Positions 8,258-20,574 of a stretch of 64,000 nt of DNA are shown one piece after another. The notes under the pieces were generated by a model. It made no database searches and was not told the origin of the DNA. It saw only the letters and a list, made by a program, of their open reading frames with translations. Location: positions 1 to 64,000 of the forward strand of contig CAYLUD010000001.1 of assembly GCA_964386785.1 (NCBI GenBank). Reading direction: 5' to 3'. The translations under genes and the position numbers were made by a program. This stretch comes from SZAS-3 sp964386785 (lineage in GTDB: Bacteria; Chlamydiota; Chlamydiia; Chlamydiales; JAAKFR01). Positions within the stretch are counted from its first letter, which is position 1; every line of letters starts with the position of its first letter.

Positions 8258-9101
8258 AAAAACCTCCATTCGATGTTTTCGATAGAAAGGACTAAATATA
8301 CTGACTACGAAACACCTACATAACTCAGTTGTATCATATTATCGATCAAAAAAACAGTTGCTCACTAGGTACATTTTTTTTTCATTAAGACCTACCCAAG
8401 AGAAACTTAGGAGTGTTTTGAAGGGTCTAGCGGACTTGTAGAGGAAGCCACTATTCGGGTAATTCATCCCAATTTTTTTGTCTGCTGGATACAAATTATA
8501 GAGAGGATAAAGAAAAAAAATTGCAAGCTCGTGTGCTTCTAAGACCCTACGGAGCTTACCATATTCCAATACACAGTACAGAACTGGTCCCAGTATAACG
8601 AAGCATGAAAAAAATAGACCGTCTTTCTCTTTGGATGAGTACAATGGGAATCTCTCAAGGATCCCCGGTGTATTGGAGCATCCCAACAATGCTGAGACTA
8701 TACCATCGAACATCCAGGTGTTCGTGTGCTGATGTCTCCCGCCTGTAATGGGAAAATACGAGGCAAAGATCGGTCTCAAGACGATGCCATTCGAACGATC
8801 CGAAGTCTAGGAAATGCCACTCACACCAGAAGATTATGGAGAAACCTTAATAGGCCTTGATACAAATCGCATTTTCAAGAATGCAAGGGTTATTTAGCGA
8901 AAGATTATTTTCTAAAAACATAGATCATCAAAGACTAGAAAGCGGAATACGCTGTGCTGTATTGAACAACATGATCCATTCCATCCAACTGATTCCTTTC
9001 GATAGCCTAAGACTGTTGCAACAACGCTTGTTGTAGGAGGGTCAACCTATAGTAAAAAAACATATTTTTTGTTAACCTTTCTGTTTTCTTAACGAGGCAC
9101 T
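8258..9101. other. Gap with decayed coding remnants
   Basis: I find no intact gene here. A minus-strand open frame at 8339-8779 (146 codons) has no ribosome binding site or family motif, although its middle is hydrophobic. On the plus strand, 8696-8860 reads as a 54-codon open stretch containing KDRSQDDAIRTIRSLGNATH, with no start codon and stops on both sides. It is loosely reminiscent of a transposase C-terminal part, but I cannot assign it. A further 51-codon stretch lies at about 8881-9036. Taken together this looks like a degraded accessory insertion. The last 60 bases are AT-rich and probably contain the promoter of the next gene. Confidence 0.4.
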
Positions 9102-9929
9102 ATGAAGTCATGGTTTAGTTGTATTGCAATACTTATCTGTAATCTTGTTATAGCCGCCCCTATCCAAGATCACATATTGAACCCCTGCGCGCTTAGACTC
9201 CTTGCTTCAGAATTAGGTATTTCAGATGATGCCGATCTTGTAGCAGCGACACAAAAGCAATGGTTACGACCGGCAGGCAAGGAACGTTGGGAACTTTGCG
9301 AGCTCTCTCCAGAAGAACGATCCCTCGTGTTGGAGTGGGGACAAGAGCAAGGCCTTTTTTCTGCATGGGAGCCTGTCTGTACAGAATATGATCGAGCTCT
9401 CATCCTTGGATCTTCTACTCGTCAAATGAAAAACCGACTTGATTATCTCAAAGGGTTATGGGAACGGGGTATTCGATTTCGCGAGGTCATCTGGCTGACA
9501 GGAGATCGTCCTCTCAATGCGCAAATCGATGATTTGATGGACAGCTGTAATAACGAATCGGAAGCTGCTCGTATCCTGTGGGAACAAGCTACGCTACCGA
9601 ATGAACTCCGTGCGCTTCCCGTTACTGTTCTTGCTACACCCATGAAGATCGTGGATGGAGTCGTGACGCGACCCAACACCGAAGACACGCTGATTACATG
9701 GCTTGCTAGCTCCCCTACGTCCGGTGTATCGCTATTTATTTCTAGTCAGCCTTTCTGCGGCTATCAATTTGCAGTGGTAAAAAGTTCTCTTCCTAAGCTC
9801 TGTCTATTTGATCTTGCGGGAGATGGCGTAGATTGCATGAGTCACCCAGCGGCCGCAGCTATTGTGCTAGATTCCGTAGCCCGATGGATCTACCAAGAGC
9901 AACAGTACCAAACTCTACATCTGAAGTAA
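9102..9929 (+). CDS. Exported protein of unknown function
   Basis: The 275-aa product starts with a clear signal peptide (CIAILICNLVIAAP, cleavage near residue 19). The mature part has a segment EYDRALILGSSTRQMKNRL followed by a helix-rich stretch and FREVIWLTGDRPL. This alternation of a hydrophobic strand, an LGSST turn and a second strand before TGDRP recalls the DUF218/YdcF-type Rossmann-like fold, but I cannot confirm that. A later block is FAVVKSSLPKLCLFDLAGDGVDC. It converges with holB, leaving only seven bases between them. It has its own promoter region in the preceding gap. Confidence 0.65.
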   Translation: MKSWFSCIAILICNLVIAAPIQDHILNPCALRLLASELGISDDADLVAATQKQWLRPAGKERWELCELSPEERSLVLEWGQEQGLFSAWEPVCTEYDRALILGSSTRQMKNRLDYLKGLWERGIRFREVIWLTGDRPLNAQIDDLMDSCNNESEAARILWEQATLPNELRALPVTVLATPMKIVDGVVTRPNTEDTLITWLASSPTSGVSLFISSQPFCGYQFAVVKSSLPKLCLFDLAGDGVDCMSHPAAAAIVLDSVARWIYQEQQYQTLHLK

Positions 9930-9936
9930 GATGGGC

Positions 9937-10644
9937 TTACGTTTTAGCAGACAATCGCCCAAAGGCCATCTGCAACTCATCCAAGATGACTCGTAGGCGC
10001 ACCCCTCGATCTAGCGCCTGTTTGACTTGAGAGACCTTTTGCGTATAAAAAAGATAATAGGGAATCCACTGATCGGGTGGTATGGAGCTCCTGATCGTAT
10101 TGAGACATAATTGCACCCATTCCTCTAGAAATAGAGCTCCTCGCTCTGGGCTTTCCATCAACCAATTTTCCAAATGAGAGGTCGCTGAGGGATCTCCCTT
10201 GATCCACCCATCCATCCCTTCTATCCGATCTGGAGTGAATGAAAAAAAATATTTCTGACATCTGGATAGAATAGTTGGAAGGATATGATGCACACGATCG
10301 GTGAGTAAAAGAAATACTGTGCGATCTGGGGGTTCTTCAAAGAGTTTGAGTACCGCATGGCTACTACTTGGTAACATTCGCTCTGCTGCATAGATTAAAA
10401 AAATCTGGTACCGACCACAGAAGGGATGCAGTACCGCCTGTGCCAGCATCTCATGAATCGATTCTACAGAATGGTATCCATTCTTCGTATCTGGCACTCT
10501 GCGGTGAAGGTCGGGATGATCGCCATGTGGGCCTATGTGCAAAAGAGTTTTTGCCCAGGATTCGGCCTGCTCATGTCCATGCACAATGAGCATTGTGTGG
10601 GGAATAGAAGAAGAAGAGGGGTCTGGAAGAAGGGGGCAATCCAT
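9937..10644 (-). CDS. holB: DNA polymerase III subunit delta'
   Basis: HolB is a clamp-loader subunit of the replicative polymerase. The protein (about 235 aa from ATG 10644) shows the typical segments GHEQAESWAKTLLH, YQIFLIYAAERMLPSSSHAVLKLFEEPPDRTVFLLLT (the EEPP motif) and TILSRCQKYFF (SRC sensor). The first 20-30 residues, with no Walker A site, agree with delta' being non-ATP-binding. The ATG at 10644 is chosen because it follows the tmk stop with TGAGGA at a good distance; an in-frame codon at 10683 would overlap tmk. It is the last gene of the gyrB-gyrA-tmk-holB unit, as in Chlamydia. Confidence 0.88.
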   Translation of the reverse strand: MDCPLLPDPSSSSIPHTMLIVHGHEQAESWAKTLLHIGPHGDHPDLHRRVPDTKNGYHSVESIHEMLAQAVLHPFCGRYQIFLIYAAERMLPSSSHAVLKLFEEPPDRTVFLLLTDRVHHILPTILSRCQKYFFSFTPDRIEGMDGWIKGDPSATSHLENWLMESPERGALFLEEWVQLCLNTIRSSIPPDQWIPYYLFYTQKVSQVKQALDRGVRLRVILDELQMAFGRLSAKT

Positions 10645-10655
10645 TAATTCCTCAC

Positions 10656-11282
10656 CTAACGAGGCAAAAGAGGGAGAATACAATCCAGAGCTGCCTTTGT
10701 GACAGCTTCCATCGGAGCCTCTCCATCTAAAATTCGAATTCTTTCTGCATGTTCTTCAGCCAAACGAAGGTAGCCCTTGCGTACCGCCTCATGAAAATGG
10801 ACCTTCTCGGATTCCATCCGATCTCGATCATCACAGACCCTGGCGAGAGCGAGATGTGCAGGCAAATCCAAAAGGAGGGTGATATCGGGCTCTATCCCTC
10901 CACAAGAAAGGCGGCAGAGTTGCTCTATCTCGGCCACGGGCAGGTGCCGAGCGTAGGCCTGATACGCTAGCGTGGAATCATGGAATCGCTCACATAATAC
11001 TAGGGTACCTTGACGAAGAGCAGGCAAAATAGCTTCTTCCATATTTTGTGCACGAGCAGCTAGGAATAAGAGGACTTCAGCACGAGGGCAAATAGGAAAT
11101 GCGTCTCGACTCAATAAGATTCCTCTCAGATGTTCTGCAAGTGGAGGGCCTCCTGGTTCTCGAGTACGATAGACAGAATGACCAAGAGCGCTGAGTGCAT
11201 ACTCCAGATTTCGAGCTAGCGAACTTTTACCACTCCCATCACACCCTTCTAAAGTAATGAATAATCCATTATAGGGTTTCAA
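10656..11282 (-). CDS. tmk: Thymidylate kinase
   Basis: Tmk phosphorylates dTMP to dTDP. The 208-aa protein has the P-loop EGCDGSGKSS (about 12-21), the TREPGG motif (about 39-44), the LCERFHDSTLAYQ DRY-like motif and the LID region DDRDRMESEK. The start is a TTG at 11282 with GAGGAG about 8 bases upstream, inside the end of gyrA. The 14-bp overlap implies coupling. It sits between gyrA and holB in a replication-related operon. Confidence 0.93.
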   Translation of the reverse strand: MKPYNGLFITLEGCDGSGKSSLARNLEYALSALGHSVYRTREPGGPPLAEHLRGILLSRDAFPICPRAEVLLFLAARAQNMEEAILPALRQGTLVLCERFHDSTLAYQAYARHLPVAEIEQLCRLSCGGIEPDITLLLDLPAHLALARVCDDRDRMESEKVHFHEAVRKGYLRLAEEHAERIRILDGEAPMEAVTKAALDCILPLLPR

Positions 11283-13752
11283 CAGCAGACTCCTCGTGAT
11301 CTATGCTTTCTTCTCGATCAACCTTTTGGAGCGCTAAGATTTGATCCTCATCTTTTAGATTGACCACCTTAACTCCCTGGGTAGATCGACCCATCACACG
11401 CAAATCTGTCATAGCTAGGCGTACTGTTTGACCCTGCATAGAAATAACCACGACCCCATCATAGTCTTGTACCGCTACAGCCCCAACAACATGCCCATTG
11501 CGATCGCTAGTAATGATCGACCGGACTCCCACACCTCCACGGTGAGTCTGACGAAAATCTCCAACATAAGACCGTTTGCCAAATCCATTTTCGCACACTA
11601 CAAGGATGGTTTCCTCTTCGGACGTGACGACTTCACAGGCTACAACGCGGTCCCCACTTTCGCGGAGCAACACTCCCCGCACCCCTCGCGCGGTCCGCCC
11701 CATAGGACGGACCTGCTCATGTGCAAAGCGGACAGCCATGCCATGGTAAGTAAAGAGCATGACCTGATCACGACCTTCCACAGCTCGCACTGCAATCAAC
11801 TCATCCCCTTCATCAATTTCAATGGCATAGATTCCTTTACGACGGGGATGACTGAAGGCTTCGATAGCAGTCTTTTTCACAACTCCAGCACGAGTGGCCA
11901 TGAATACATGCCGCTCTCCTTCAAAGCCTCGTGTTTTTAGGATAGCTGCGACCTTTTCATTGGGTTGTAAATCTTCTAGGAAATTAATTAAGGGTTTTCC
12001 CTTAGCTCGACGCTCTGTCTGAGGTAGTTGCCATACTTTGATCCAGTAGCACCTTCCTAGATTAGTGAAAATCAACAGAGTATCATGAGTAGAAGCTACA
12101 TAGAGAGACTTCAGCGAGTCATTCTCTTTTTTCACATTAAACCCAGCAACGCCCTGTCCCCCTCTTCTCTGCTCTTTGAATTCTGAAAGAGGGACTCTCT
12201 TTACATAATCATCTTCAGATACGGTGATCACCATCATTTCGTCAGCAATCAAATCCTCTACATCTAGTTCTTCTTGGCTCTGGACAATCCGCGTTAATCT
12301 TGGCGCATGGTACTTACTCTGTATGGTTGTGAGTTCTTCAGCGATAATCTCTCGTACCATCTCTTCGCTGGCCAAGACAGCTTGGTAGTAACGAATTTTC
12401 TCTTGTAAGTCTCGGTGTTCTTCTTGAATTCGGTCATGTTCTAGCCCCGTGAGTTGATATAAACGCAGCTCTAGAATGGCAAGAGCTTGCTTTTCCGATA
12501 CAAGAAAACGTCGAATCAGTTCCTGTTTGGCAATCTCTTTGTTCTCACTATTCCTAATGACCCGCACCACATCGTCGAGTTGTGCAATGGCTTTCAGATA
12601 GCCTTCCAGGATATGTGCCCTAGCTTCTGCTTTTTGTAATTCAAATCGAGTGCGCCGACGGATCACCTCAATTCGGTGATAAATCCATGAGGAGATCATC
12701 TGTTTGATAGTCATCGTACGAGGCAAATTCTTTTCTAACGCAAGAAGATTGGCCCCAAAAGTAACTTGCAAATCTGTAAACTTATACAGCTGATTGATGA
12801 TGACATCAGCCACCTCTCCTCTCTTCAGCTCTAACACAATTCGCATCCCATCCTTATCAGATTCATCCCGCACATCGCTGAGACCTGTGATGGATTTTTC
12901 ATGTACTAGATTTGCGATTTGCTCTACTAAACGGGATTTATTGACATTGAAAGGCAATTCCGTAACGACCAATCGTTCACGACCATTTTGATTGGGCATC
13001 TCTTCTACATTTAGAATACCACGAAGAATTAGGCGTCCTCGTCCTGTCGTATATGCTTCTCGGATACCTTGATGGCCACAAATCATTCCCCCAGTTGGAA
13101 AATCGGGACCAGGCATGACCTCGAGGATCTCTTGAATAGTCGTCTCTCGGTTACGTAGGACTAGGAGAGTGGCTGTAATCAGCTCACCCAGATGATGTGG
13201 AGGAATATTGGTCGCCATCCCTACCGCAATACCCGAGGATCCATTACAGAGAAGGTTTGGGAACTTAGCAGGAAAGACCGTAGGTTCTAATTTCGTTTCA
13301 TCATAGTTAGGCACCATATCTACGGTGTCTTTTTCGAGATCTTCCATCAAATGGATAGCCGCTAGTCGGAGGCGAGCCTCCGTATAACGCATCGCAGCTG
13401 GAGCGTCCCCATCGACAGAACCAAAGTTTCCCTGTCCTTCCACCAATGGGTATCGCATAGCCCATCCTTGAGCCATCCGCACTAATGTAGGATAGATGAC
13501 TTGCTCCCCATGAGGGTGAAAGTCCCCAGAAGTATCCCCACAAATTTTTGCACATTTACGATGTTTTGCTTGAGGGCTCAGATTCAATTGCCGCATGGCA
13601 AAGAGAATGCGGCGCTGAGATGGCTTTAAACCATCTCGCACATCCGGCAACGCTCGAGAAATGATCACAGACATAGAGTAGCGCAAATAGCTCTCTTTCA
13701 TTTCTTCTTCTAGGTTGCGCGCAATAATGGTCTCATTCTCGTGAAATTTCAT
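11269..13752 (-). CDS. gyrA: DNA gyrase subunit A
   Basis: Gyrase introduces negative supercoils; GyrA holds the DNA-cleaving tyrosine. The 827-aa protein has the N-terminal winged-helix/tower region with the catalytic Tyr in [12 protein letters not shown], a long coiled-coil arm, and a C-terminal beta-pinwheel with the GyrA box QRRGGQG, which marks gyrase rather than topoisomerase IV. In the quinolone-resistance region the sequence is [11 protein letters not shown], so the position of E. coli Ser83 is Gln84 and that of Asp87 is Pro88. It is separated from gyrB by only 8 bases. Confidence 0.96.
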   Translation of the reverse strand: MKFHENETIIARNLEEEMKESYLRYSMSVIISRALPDVRDGLKPSQRRILFAMRQLNLSPQAKHRKCAKICGDTSGDFHPHGEQVIYPTLVRMAQGWAMRYPLVEGQGNFGSVDGDAPAAMRYTEARLRLAAIHLMEDLEKDTVDMVPNYDETKLEPTVFPAKFPNLLCNGSSGIAVGMATNIPPHHLGELITATLLVLRNRETTIQEILEVMPGPDFPTGGMICGHQGIREAYTTGRGRLILRGILNVEEMPNQNGRERLVVTELPFNVNKSRLVEQIANLVHEKSITGLSDVRDESDKDGMRIVLELKRGEVADVIINQLYKFTDLQVTFGANLLALEKNLPRTMTIKQMISSWIYHRIEVIRRRTRFELQKAEARAHILEGYLKAIAQLDDVVRVIRNSENKEIAKQELIRRFLVSEKQALAILELRLYQLTGLEHDRIQEEHRDLQEKIRYYQAVLASEEMVREIIAEELTTIQSKYHAPRLTRIVQSQEELDVEDLIADEMMVITVSEDDYVKRVPLSEFKEQRRGGQGVAGFNVKKENDSLKSLYVASTHDTLLIFTNLGRCYWIKVWQLPQTERRAKGKPLINFLEDLQPNEKVAAILKTRGFEGERHVFMATRAGVVKKTAIEAFSHPRRKGIYAIEIDEGDELIAVRAVEGRDQVMLFTYHGMAVRFAHEQVRPMGRTARGVRGVLLRESGDRVVACEVVTSEEETILVVCENGFGKRSYVGDFRQTHRGGVGVRSIITSDRNGHVVGAVAVQDYDGVVVISMQGQTVRLAMTDLRVMGRSTQGVKVVNLKDEDQILALQKVDREESIDHEESAVETL

Positions 13753-13760
13753 ATCTCTCT

Positions 13761-16226
<2,466 letters not shown>

Positions 16227-16532
16227 TTACTGTCTCTTAAATAAGATGGTCTTGATTCGGAGTTGAGGAAAGGTTTCTCGAATTTTTTGAAGCAATCGAT
16301 TTTTATCATGTTGTGCCAATAAACTATATAAGGACGCGTGAGAAACCCCCACGGTCAACACTTCATCGTGGAACATCAGTGCCCGCGTCATGGGGGCTAG
16401 CGCAGGACCAATAATCAAAGGCCACGCATCTAAAACTGCTCGAGGTTGCTGCTGATAGGAAGCCGACAATCGAGTCAAAAATGCAGGCAGCAATTGTCCA
16501 ATTTCACGAGAAGTGGGTGCCGTTTTTTTCAT
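16227..16532 (-). CDS. DUF721/DciA-like protein
   Basis: The 101-aa product matches the DUF721 family by its short size and by its segments RAVLDAWPLIIGPALAPMTRAL and LTVGVSHASLYSLLAQHDKNRLLQKI. DUF721 proteins include DciA, which helps load the replicative helicase in many bacteria that lack DnaC, so a replication role is likely. The gene lies directly upstream of gyrB, the same order as in Chlamydia. The frame extends upstream to 16643, but those residues do not look like family sequence; ATG 16532 is preferred even though no clear ribosome binding site is visible. Confidence 0.72.
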   Translation of the reverse strand: MKKTAPTSREIGQLLPAFLTRLSASYQQQPRAVLDAWPLIIGPALAPMTRALMFHDEVLTVGVSHASLYSLLAQHDKNRLLQKIRETFPQLRIKTILFKRQ

Positions 16533-16716
16533 CGTGTACAGACTGGGGACTATACATGACCCTGAGAGGAAACCGCAAGTACTTTCCTTATGTTTTTCAC
16601 ACAGCAGAGAAGAGGGAGACTCATAGTGAAAATTCGACAGCAAAACAAGCGACTATAGCTTCAGAATACATCAAGCCAGGACAATCAAAAAAACGCGAAG
16701 ATCTCTGAACAGAGAT

Positions 16717-17697
16717 CTATCCATTCGTCAGTGGCTGATTGGGTTGCCGGTCGTCGTACCAGCGAGAAGCAAATAAGAGTGCAGGCGCGAGAGATAGCAC
16801 CAGGGAGCCCGCTGCAGTATACGCTGCTATATCATAAGGCAAACGTGGGCTAAACATTCCTTTTGCCAATAAGATAGCAAAGACCCATAACACAGCTACC
16901 ATAACTAAAGCACCTACCGCAATCCAATTCTTTTTTCTTTCATACACGCTAGCTGGTCGTTTATCCAAGGCCATAATGCCACCTGACAAGCAGTCTACAG
17001 CAGTAGTAATTTGGAGATCAGGGGTATAAGTTTCCATATGAATGGAACCTAGCTCTAGCTTCGGTGCACCATCTGGCCATATCCGCGCTACAAAGGGTTC
17101 GAGAAATCTCAAATCATCGAGATTGTTTTGCTGACATATAGCATTCACTAATTCTATTTTGTCGGAGAGCGACTCCATCCTCCAGAGACGCTGTTGCAGA
17201 ATCGGAATTGTGTGTTCCCAGTCCCAATCGTGATCTCGCAGCGCCTTGTGCAATTCCTGAAGGGAATTGCATTCGGAACTTCTCAACCTTCTCACGATGT
17301 TTGGATCCGAAAGATAACATTCGACAGATTCTACTATTTTAGATGACCCATTCTTAGTGCAGCCATAATGCATCACCAGATCACAGGCAGCGCGAATTAG
17401 GCGATCCGTCTTTTCTATCTTTTCTTCTACAAAAACCTGACGATCCAATTCTTCTTTACAAATCTGAAGATTCGCAGAAGAGACGAAAGTGAATTCGCGA
17501 CTATTGAGCTCATATGTTGAGGGGCCAGGAGCAGGTTGATCGCTTGTATGAAGGCCAGGAGGGTTAGATAGATTGGACACATGACGAGATAGATCGGGGG
17601 TCGCGGGCCGGGAAGACGAACCCGGAAAATCGGGGGACGAGGATCGGGAAGGATTGAGAGACGAACTCAAGCTATTGTATGGAAACATACCAAACAT
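16717..17697 (-). CDS. Inc-like protein with C-terminal bilobed membrane domain
   Basis: I do not recognise the family of this 326-aa protein. The N-terminal 60 residues are Ser/Pro-rich and low in complexity, and contain two PxTPDLS/PSRSSSPD-like stretches. Residues about 65-245 form a helical soluble region. The C terminus has two hydrophobic segments (about 258-279 and 292-311) joined by a 12-residue loop containing SPRLPYD, followed by a polar 15-residue tail. Two closely spaced hydrophobic segments of this kind are the hallmark of chlamydial inclusion membrane (Inc) proteins. There is no signal peptide. It could be a type III-secreted Inc or an ordinary membrane protein. Confidence 0.65.
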   Translation of the reverse strand: MFGMFPYNSLSSSLNPSRSSSPDFPGSSSRPATPDLSRHVSNLSNPPGLHTSDQPAPGPSTYELNSREFTFVSSANLQICKEELDRQVFVEEKIEKTDRLIRAACDLVMHYGCTKNGSSKIVESVECYLSDPNIVRRLRSSECNSLQELHKALRDHDWDWEHTIPILQQRLWRMESLSDKIELVNAICQQNNLDDLRFLEPFVARIWPDGAPKLELGSIHMETYTPDLQITTAVDCLSGGIMALDKRPASVYERKKNWIAVGALVMVAVLWVFAILLAKGMFSPRLPYDIAAYTAAGSLVLSLAPALLFASRWYDDRQPNQPLTNG

Positions 17698-17739
17698 AAT
17701 AACCCAAACTTGTATTTTCGTTTAGTCTAAATAAAATCT

Positions 17740-19653
17740 TTACGCATGATTCAACCTGGACTCTGGGGACGTGGCCTGTTCTAAAGTTTTTTCTAATAGA
17801 TACCAGAGAGAGCGCACCTCTTCAGGATCATGATTACGGCAAATGACACCGAAGCAAAATAAGCCCGTTTCTTCTATCAGGCAGGTCACAATTTGATTGG
17901 AATCCATCAACAGCTCGTGACTTTCATCAAGAAACTTCGAAAGAAATGCAATTTCCCGAGTCATTGCTAAAAGAAAATAGTTGGATCGATCCTCTTCAAT
18001 ACGAATTTGATATTCTTCTTCCTGAGGCAACCCATCAATGCGAGCATCAATCACCATGCGAAATAAACGCGCTAATGTTTCAGGAGGCAAGACACTTCTC
18101 ATGACAGGTGGATGCAAAGAAAAGAATAGGTTTTCTAATAGGAAGTGATTTTCGACCTCAGATTCTCCAAGAGAGAGCTTCAAGGCATCAAATACCTCCA
18201 TTTCTTTCGCTATAGATCCCCCATTATAATCACGAAATTCGCCTATCACCCCTTTCAATTCTTGTACGATGACCTGACGCGCCTTGTACAAGTCTACAGA
18301 ATGGTCCCATCGTAAAAAAGGATGTTTATCCAAGCTAAGACGAAAAACGGATGCCTCTTTTTTGTATTTATTCCGCAAGATGCCCACTACTTTTTGTCGA
18401 TCAAATCGAAAAGTCACACTATTTGACCCTCTGAGTTCAAATAGGTGGCGTATGGAAGGTAAACTTAAGGTTTTAACTCGCACCAAAATCACGAGAAATT
18501 CGATATGTCTTTCTGTTTGAGTAGAAAAATCAATAATGACTTGTGGCAGATCCTTCACCGAAGTTAATTGACCTGTTAGGGTGACAATGTGACGCATGAC
18601 CATCTCTTCATTCTGAGGCATAAAGATGGGATTATGTCGCTGTTCAATCCTCGCTTTAATTTCTCCAGGGAGATCTTTTTTTAGAGAATGGATTTCATGG
18701 AGCGTAAAATGAGCGGCGGGCTTTTCCACTTCAATATAGAGAAAGTAGATCCCATCAATCCCCTGTGGTGGTACATAAAACGAGTGTTCGACCTTTTGAG
18801 CATGTGGGACAATTGCTTTGATCGCACCTAGTATGTGACGCGCTTCAAAAATCTCATTTTCTTTTAAAAAACTCAACGCAATCGCTATTCCCAATACTTT
18901 TTGATGATCCTGAAGTCGAGTATATAGAAATTTCACATTGATATAACGACGTCCTGGCATAGCCGCAAGAGCTTGTTGCAGCGACTTACGAAACAGATAC
19001 TGAACGCAAATTATCCTTGTTAAGTGACTTACCGTGCGATATAGTTTAAAATCCTCTTTACAGAAGACAAGAAACCGTTGCATATCATTCAAGATATCAT
19101 AGTCAAAATGCTGGGGTCTGGATTTGATCAGTTGTGAAATTTTCGACTGCACAAATGCAATCTTTTCGTCATAGGACAGTCCCCTAGTTTCAAGAACTCG
19201 ATTGGCTTGATGGGGAGAATGAAGACCAAAACGAAGTTCTCCCAATAGAGAGGGTAAATTTTTTAGAATCACAGCACGATCCAATGCATTAGCGCATTGC
19301 AGAGTGATTTTAGCCGCAATAAATTTTTCCTGAGAGAGTGTGGGTAAGCGAAAATCTATTGCAAATTGCATCGAAATATTCAATTCCTTACCCGGTATCA
19401 GCCACCGACGAATCATGGAATAAAAAAATCGAAATGCATTTTCCCAAAACGCACAACAAAGAAAAAAATGAACATCACAAGGAGCCTCCCCAATTGGAGC
19501 AACCTGAATCAGCGGGCACTGCTCAATCAGATCTTGCGGATCGATATTTGGGTCTGATAAAAACGGTTCCAGAATATGGCGCACCGCCTGAACCGCAACT
19601 CCGTATTCGGGATTCAACTCTGTAATGATAGGAAGCTGTTCAATTTGATTCAT
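17740..19653 (-). CDS. Unknown 637-aa protein coupled to aspartokinase
   Basis: I do not recognise this protein. It is soluble-looking with a single moderately hydrophobic patch near residue 65 (HFFLCCAFWENAFRFFY). A middle block is NVKFLYTRLQDHQKVLGIAIALSFLKENE, and a strand-rich block is IDGIYFLYIEVEKPAAHFTLHEI. The ATG at 19653 overlaps the stop of the aspartokinase gene as ATGA, so it is translationally coupled to it; a longer frame upstream lies inside the aspartokinase gene and is rejected. Tight coupling suggests joint production, but no functional link can be read from the sequence. It may be a lineage-specific chlamydial family. Confidence 0.6.
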   Translation of the reverse strand: MNQIEQLPIITELNPEYGVAVQAVRHILEPFLSDPNIDPQDLIEQCPLIQVAPIGEAPCDVHFFLCCAFWENAFRFFYSMIRRWLIPGKELNISMQFAIDFRLPTLSQEKFIAAKITLQCANALDRAVILKNLPSLLGELRFGLHSPHQANRVLETRGLSYDEKIAFVQSKISQLIKSRPQHFDYDILNDMQRFLVFCKEDFKLYRTVSHLTRIICVQYLFRKSLQQALAAMPGRRYINVKFLYTRLQDHQKVLGIAIALSFLKENEIFEARHILGAIKAIVPHAQKVEHSFYVPPQGIDGIYFLYIEVEKPAAHFTLHEIHSLKKDLPGEIKARIEQRHNPIFMPQNEEMVMRHIVTLTGQLTSVKDLPQVIIDFSTQTERHIEFLVILVRVKTLSLPSIRHLFELRGSNSVTFRFDRQKVVGILRNKYKKEASVFRLSLDKHPFLRWDHSVDLYKARQVIVQELKGVIGEFRDYNGGSIAKEMEVFDALKLSLGESEVENHFLLENLFFSLHPPVMRSVLPPETLARLFRMVIDARIDGLPQEEEYQIRIEEDRSNYFLLAMTREIAFLSKFLDESHELLMDSNQIVTCLIEETGLFCFGVICRNHDPEEVRSLWYLLEKTLEQATSPESRLNHA

Positions 19654-20429
19654 AAGACAGAATGACCCAAGGATAAGGCATGACAAGGTCCCACAGTAGT
19701 ACCCTCTGCATTCCAGCAAGATAGAGGGCGAATCTGCAGGAGAACTTGATTCGTTGCGGCGAGTTGTAATGCTCTGGGATGGATGACTTTATTTCCAGTT
19801 TTTTCCACTAAATGAAGAGCTTCTTCGTACGAAAGAAACGGAATAGGCTGTCCTGAATCCAGGCTAAGTTTTGGATCCACAGGATAAATTCCCCCCACGT
19901 CTTTATAAAATTCTACCGATTCTGCCTGAAGAGCTGTTGCCAGCGCCACAGCTGTTGTATCAGAACCACCACGCCCTAGTGTGGTAATTTCTTTTTCCGT
20001 AGAAATTCCTTGAAAACCAGCGACAATCACCACCTTACCTTGGCCGAGGGCCTCTTGAATTCGGTGTGGACGAATTTCAAGAATCTGAGCGTCCGCATGG
20101 TCAGCGGTAGTGACAACACCGGATTGGCTACCTGTGAAGCTAATTGCTGGGCATCCGATGGCATCTAGAGCCATAGCAAGGAGGGACATACTAATCCGCT
20201 CACCTACACTTACAAGCATATCGTACTCACGTCTTGGCGGCGAAGGGTGGACTTGAGAAGCTAAACGAATGAGATGATCCGTCTCCCCTTTTATGGCACT
20301 GACCACTAAAACAAGGCGGTAGGACGATTTCTTTTTCACCACCCATTCTGCAACAGCTCGAAAGGAACTAGGCTCTTGCAAGACACTACCACCAAATTTC
20401 ATGATGAGGGTTTTTGCTGAATCCGGCAT
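19650..20429 (-). CDS. lysC: Aspartate kinase, catalytic domain only
   Basis: Aspartokinase phosphorylates aspartate at the head of lysine/diaminopimelate, threonine and methionine synthesis. The 259-aa protein has the amino-acid kinase fold: the N-terminal KFGGSVLQ, VLVVSAIKGETD, the DMLVSVGERIS motif, ISFTGSQSG, and the FQGISTEKEITTLGRGGSDTTAVALA block followed by YKDVGGIYPVDPKL. It stops just after this domain; ordinary monofunctional enzymes are 400-450 aa with two ACT domains for feedback control, and those are missing. It overlaps the next gene by ATGA. The ACT-less form may be insensitive to lysine or threonine. Confidence 0.85.
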   Translation of the reverse strand: MPDSAKTLIMKFGGSVLQEPSSFRAVAEWVVKKKSSYRLVLVVSAIKGETDHLIRLASQVHPSPPRREYDMLVSVGERISMSLLAMALDAIGCPAISFTGSQSGVVTTADHADAQILEIRPHRIQEALGQGKVVIVAGFQGISTEKEITTLGRGGSDTTAVALATALQAESVEFYKDVGGIYPVDPKLSLDSGQPIPFLSYEEALHLVEKTGNKVIHPRALQLAATNQVLLQIRPLSCWNAEGTTVGPCHALSLGHSVL

Positions 20430-20574
20430 ACTACTTGACCAATTAGGCTTGTTACTGAAGAAACGAGGATGAGCCCCTGGATCCCGTCAATTTGGAACCT
20501 ACCCTAATCAGTTTCTTCTATTCGGGAAGTTCCGATCATATGGAAGGATGTAAAATTTAAATCAAGAGTTTTCG

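Noticed and set aside
8339..8779. Minus-strand open frame of 146 codons
   Set aside because: No ribosome binding site, no family motif, and it overlaps plus-strand coding remnants; listed only as part of the gap.
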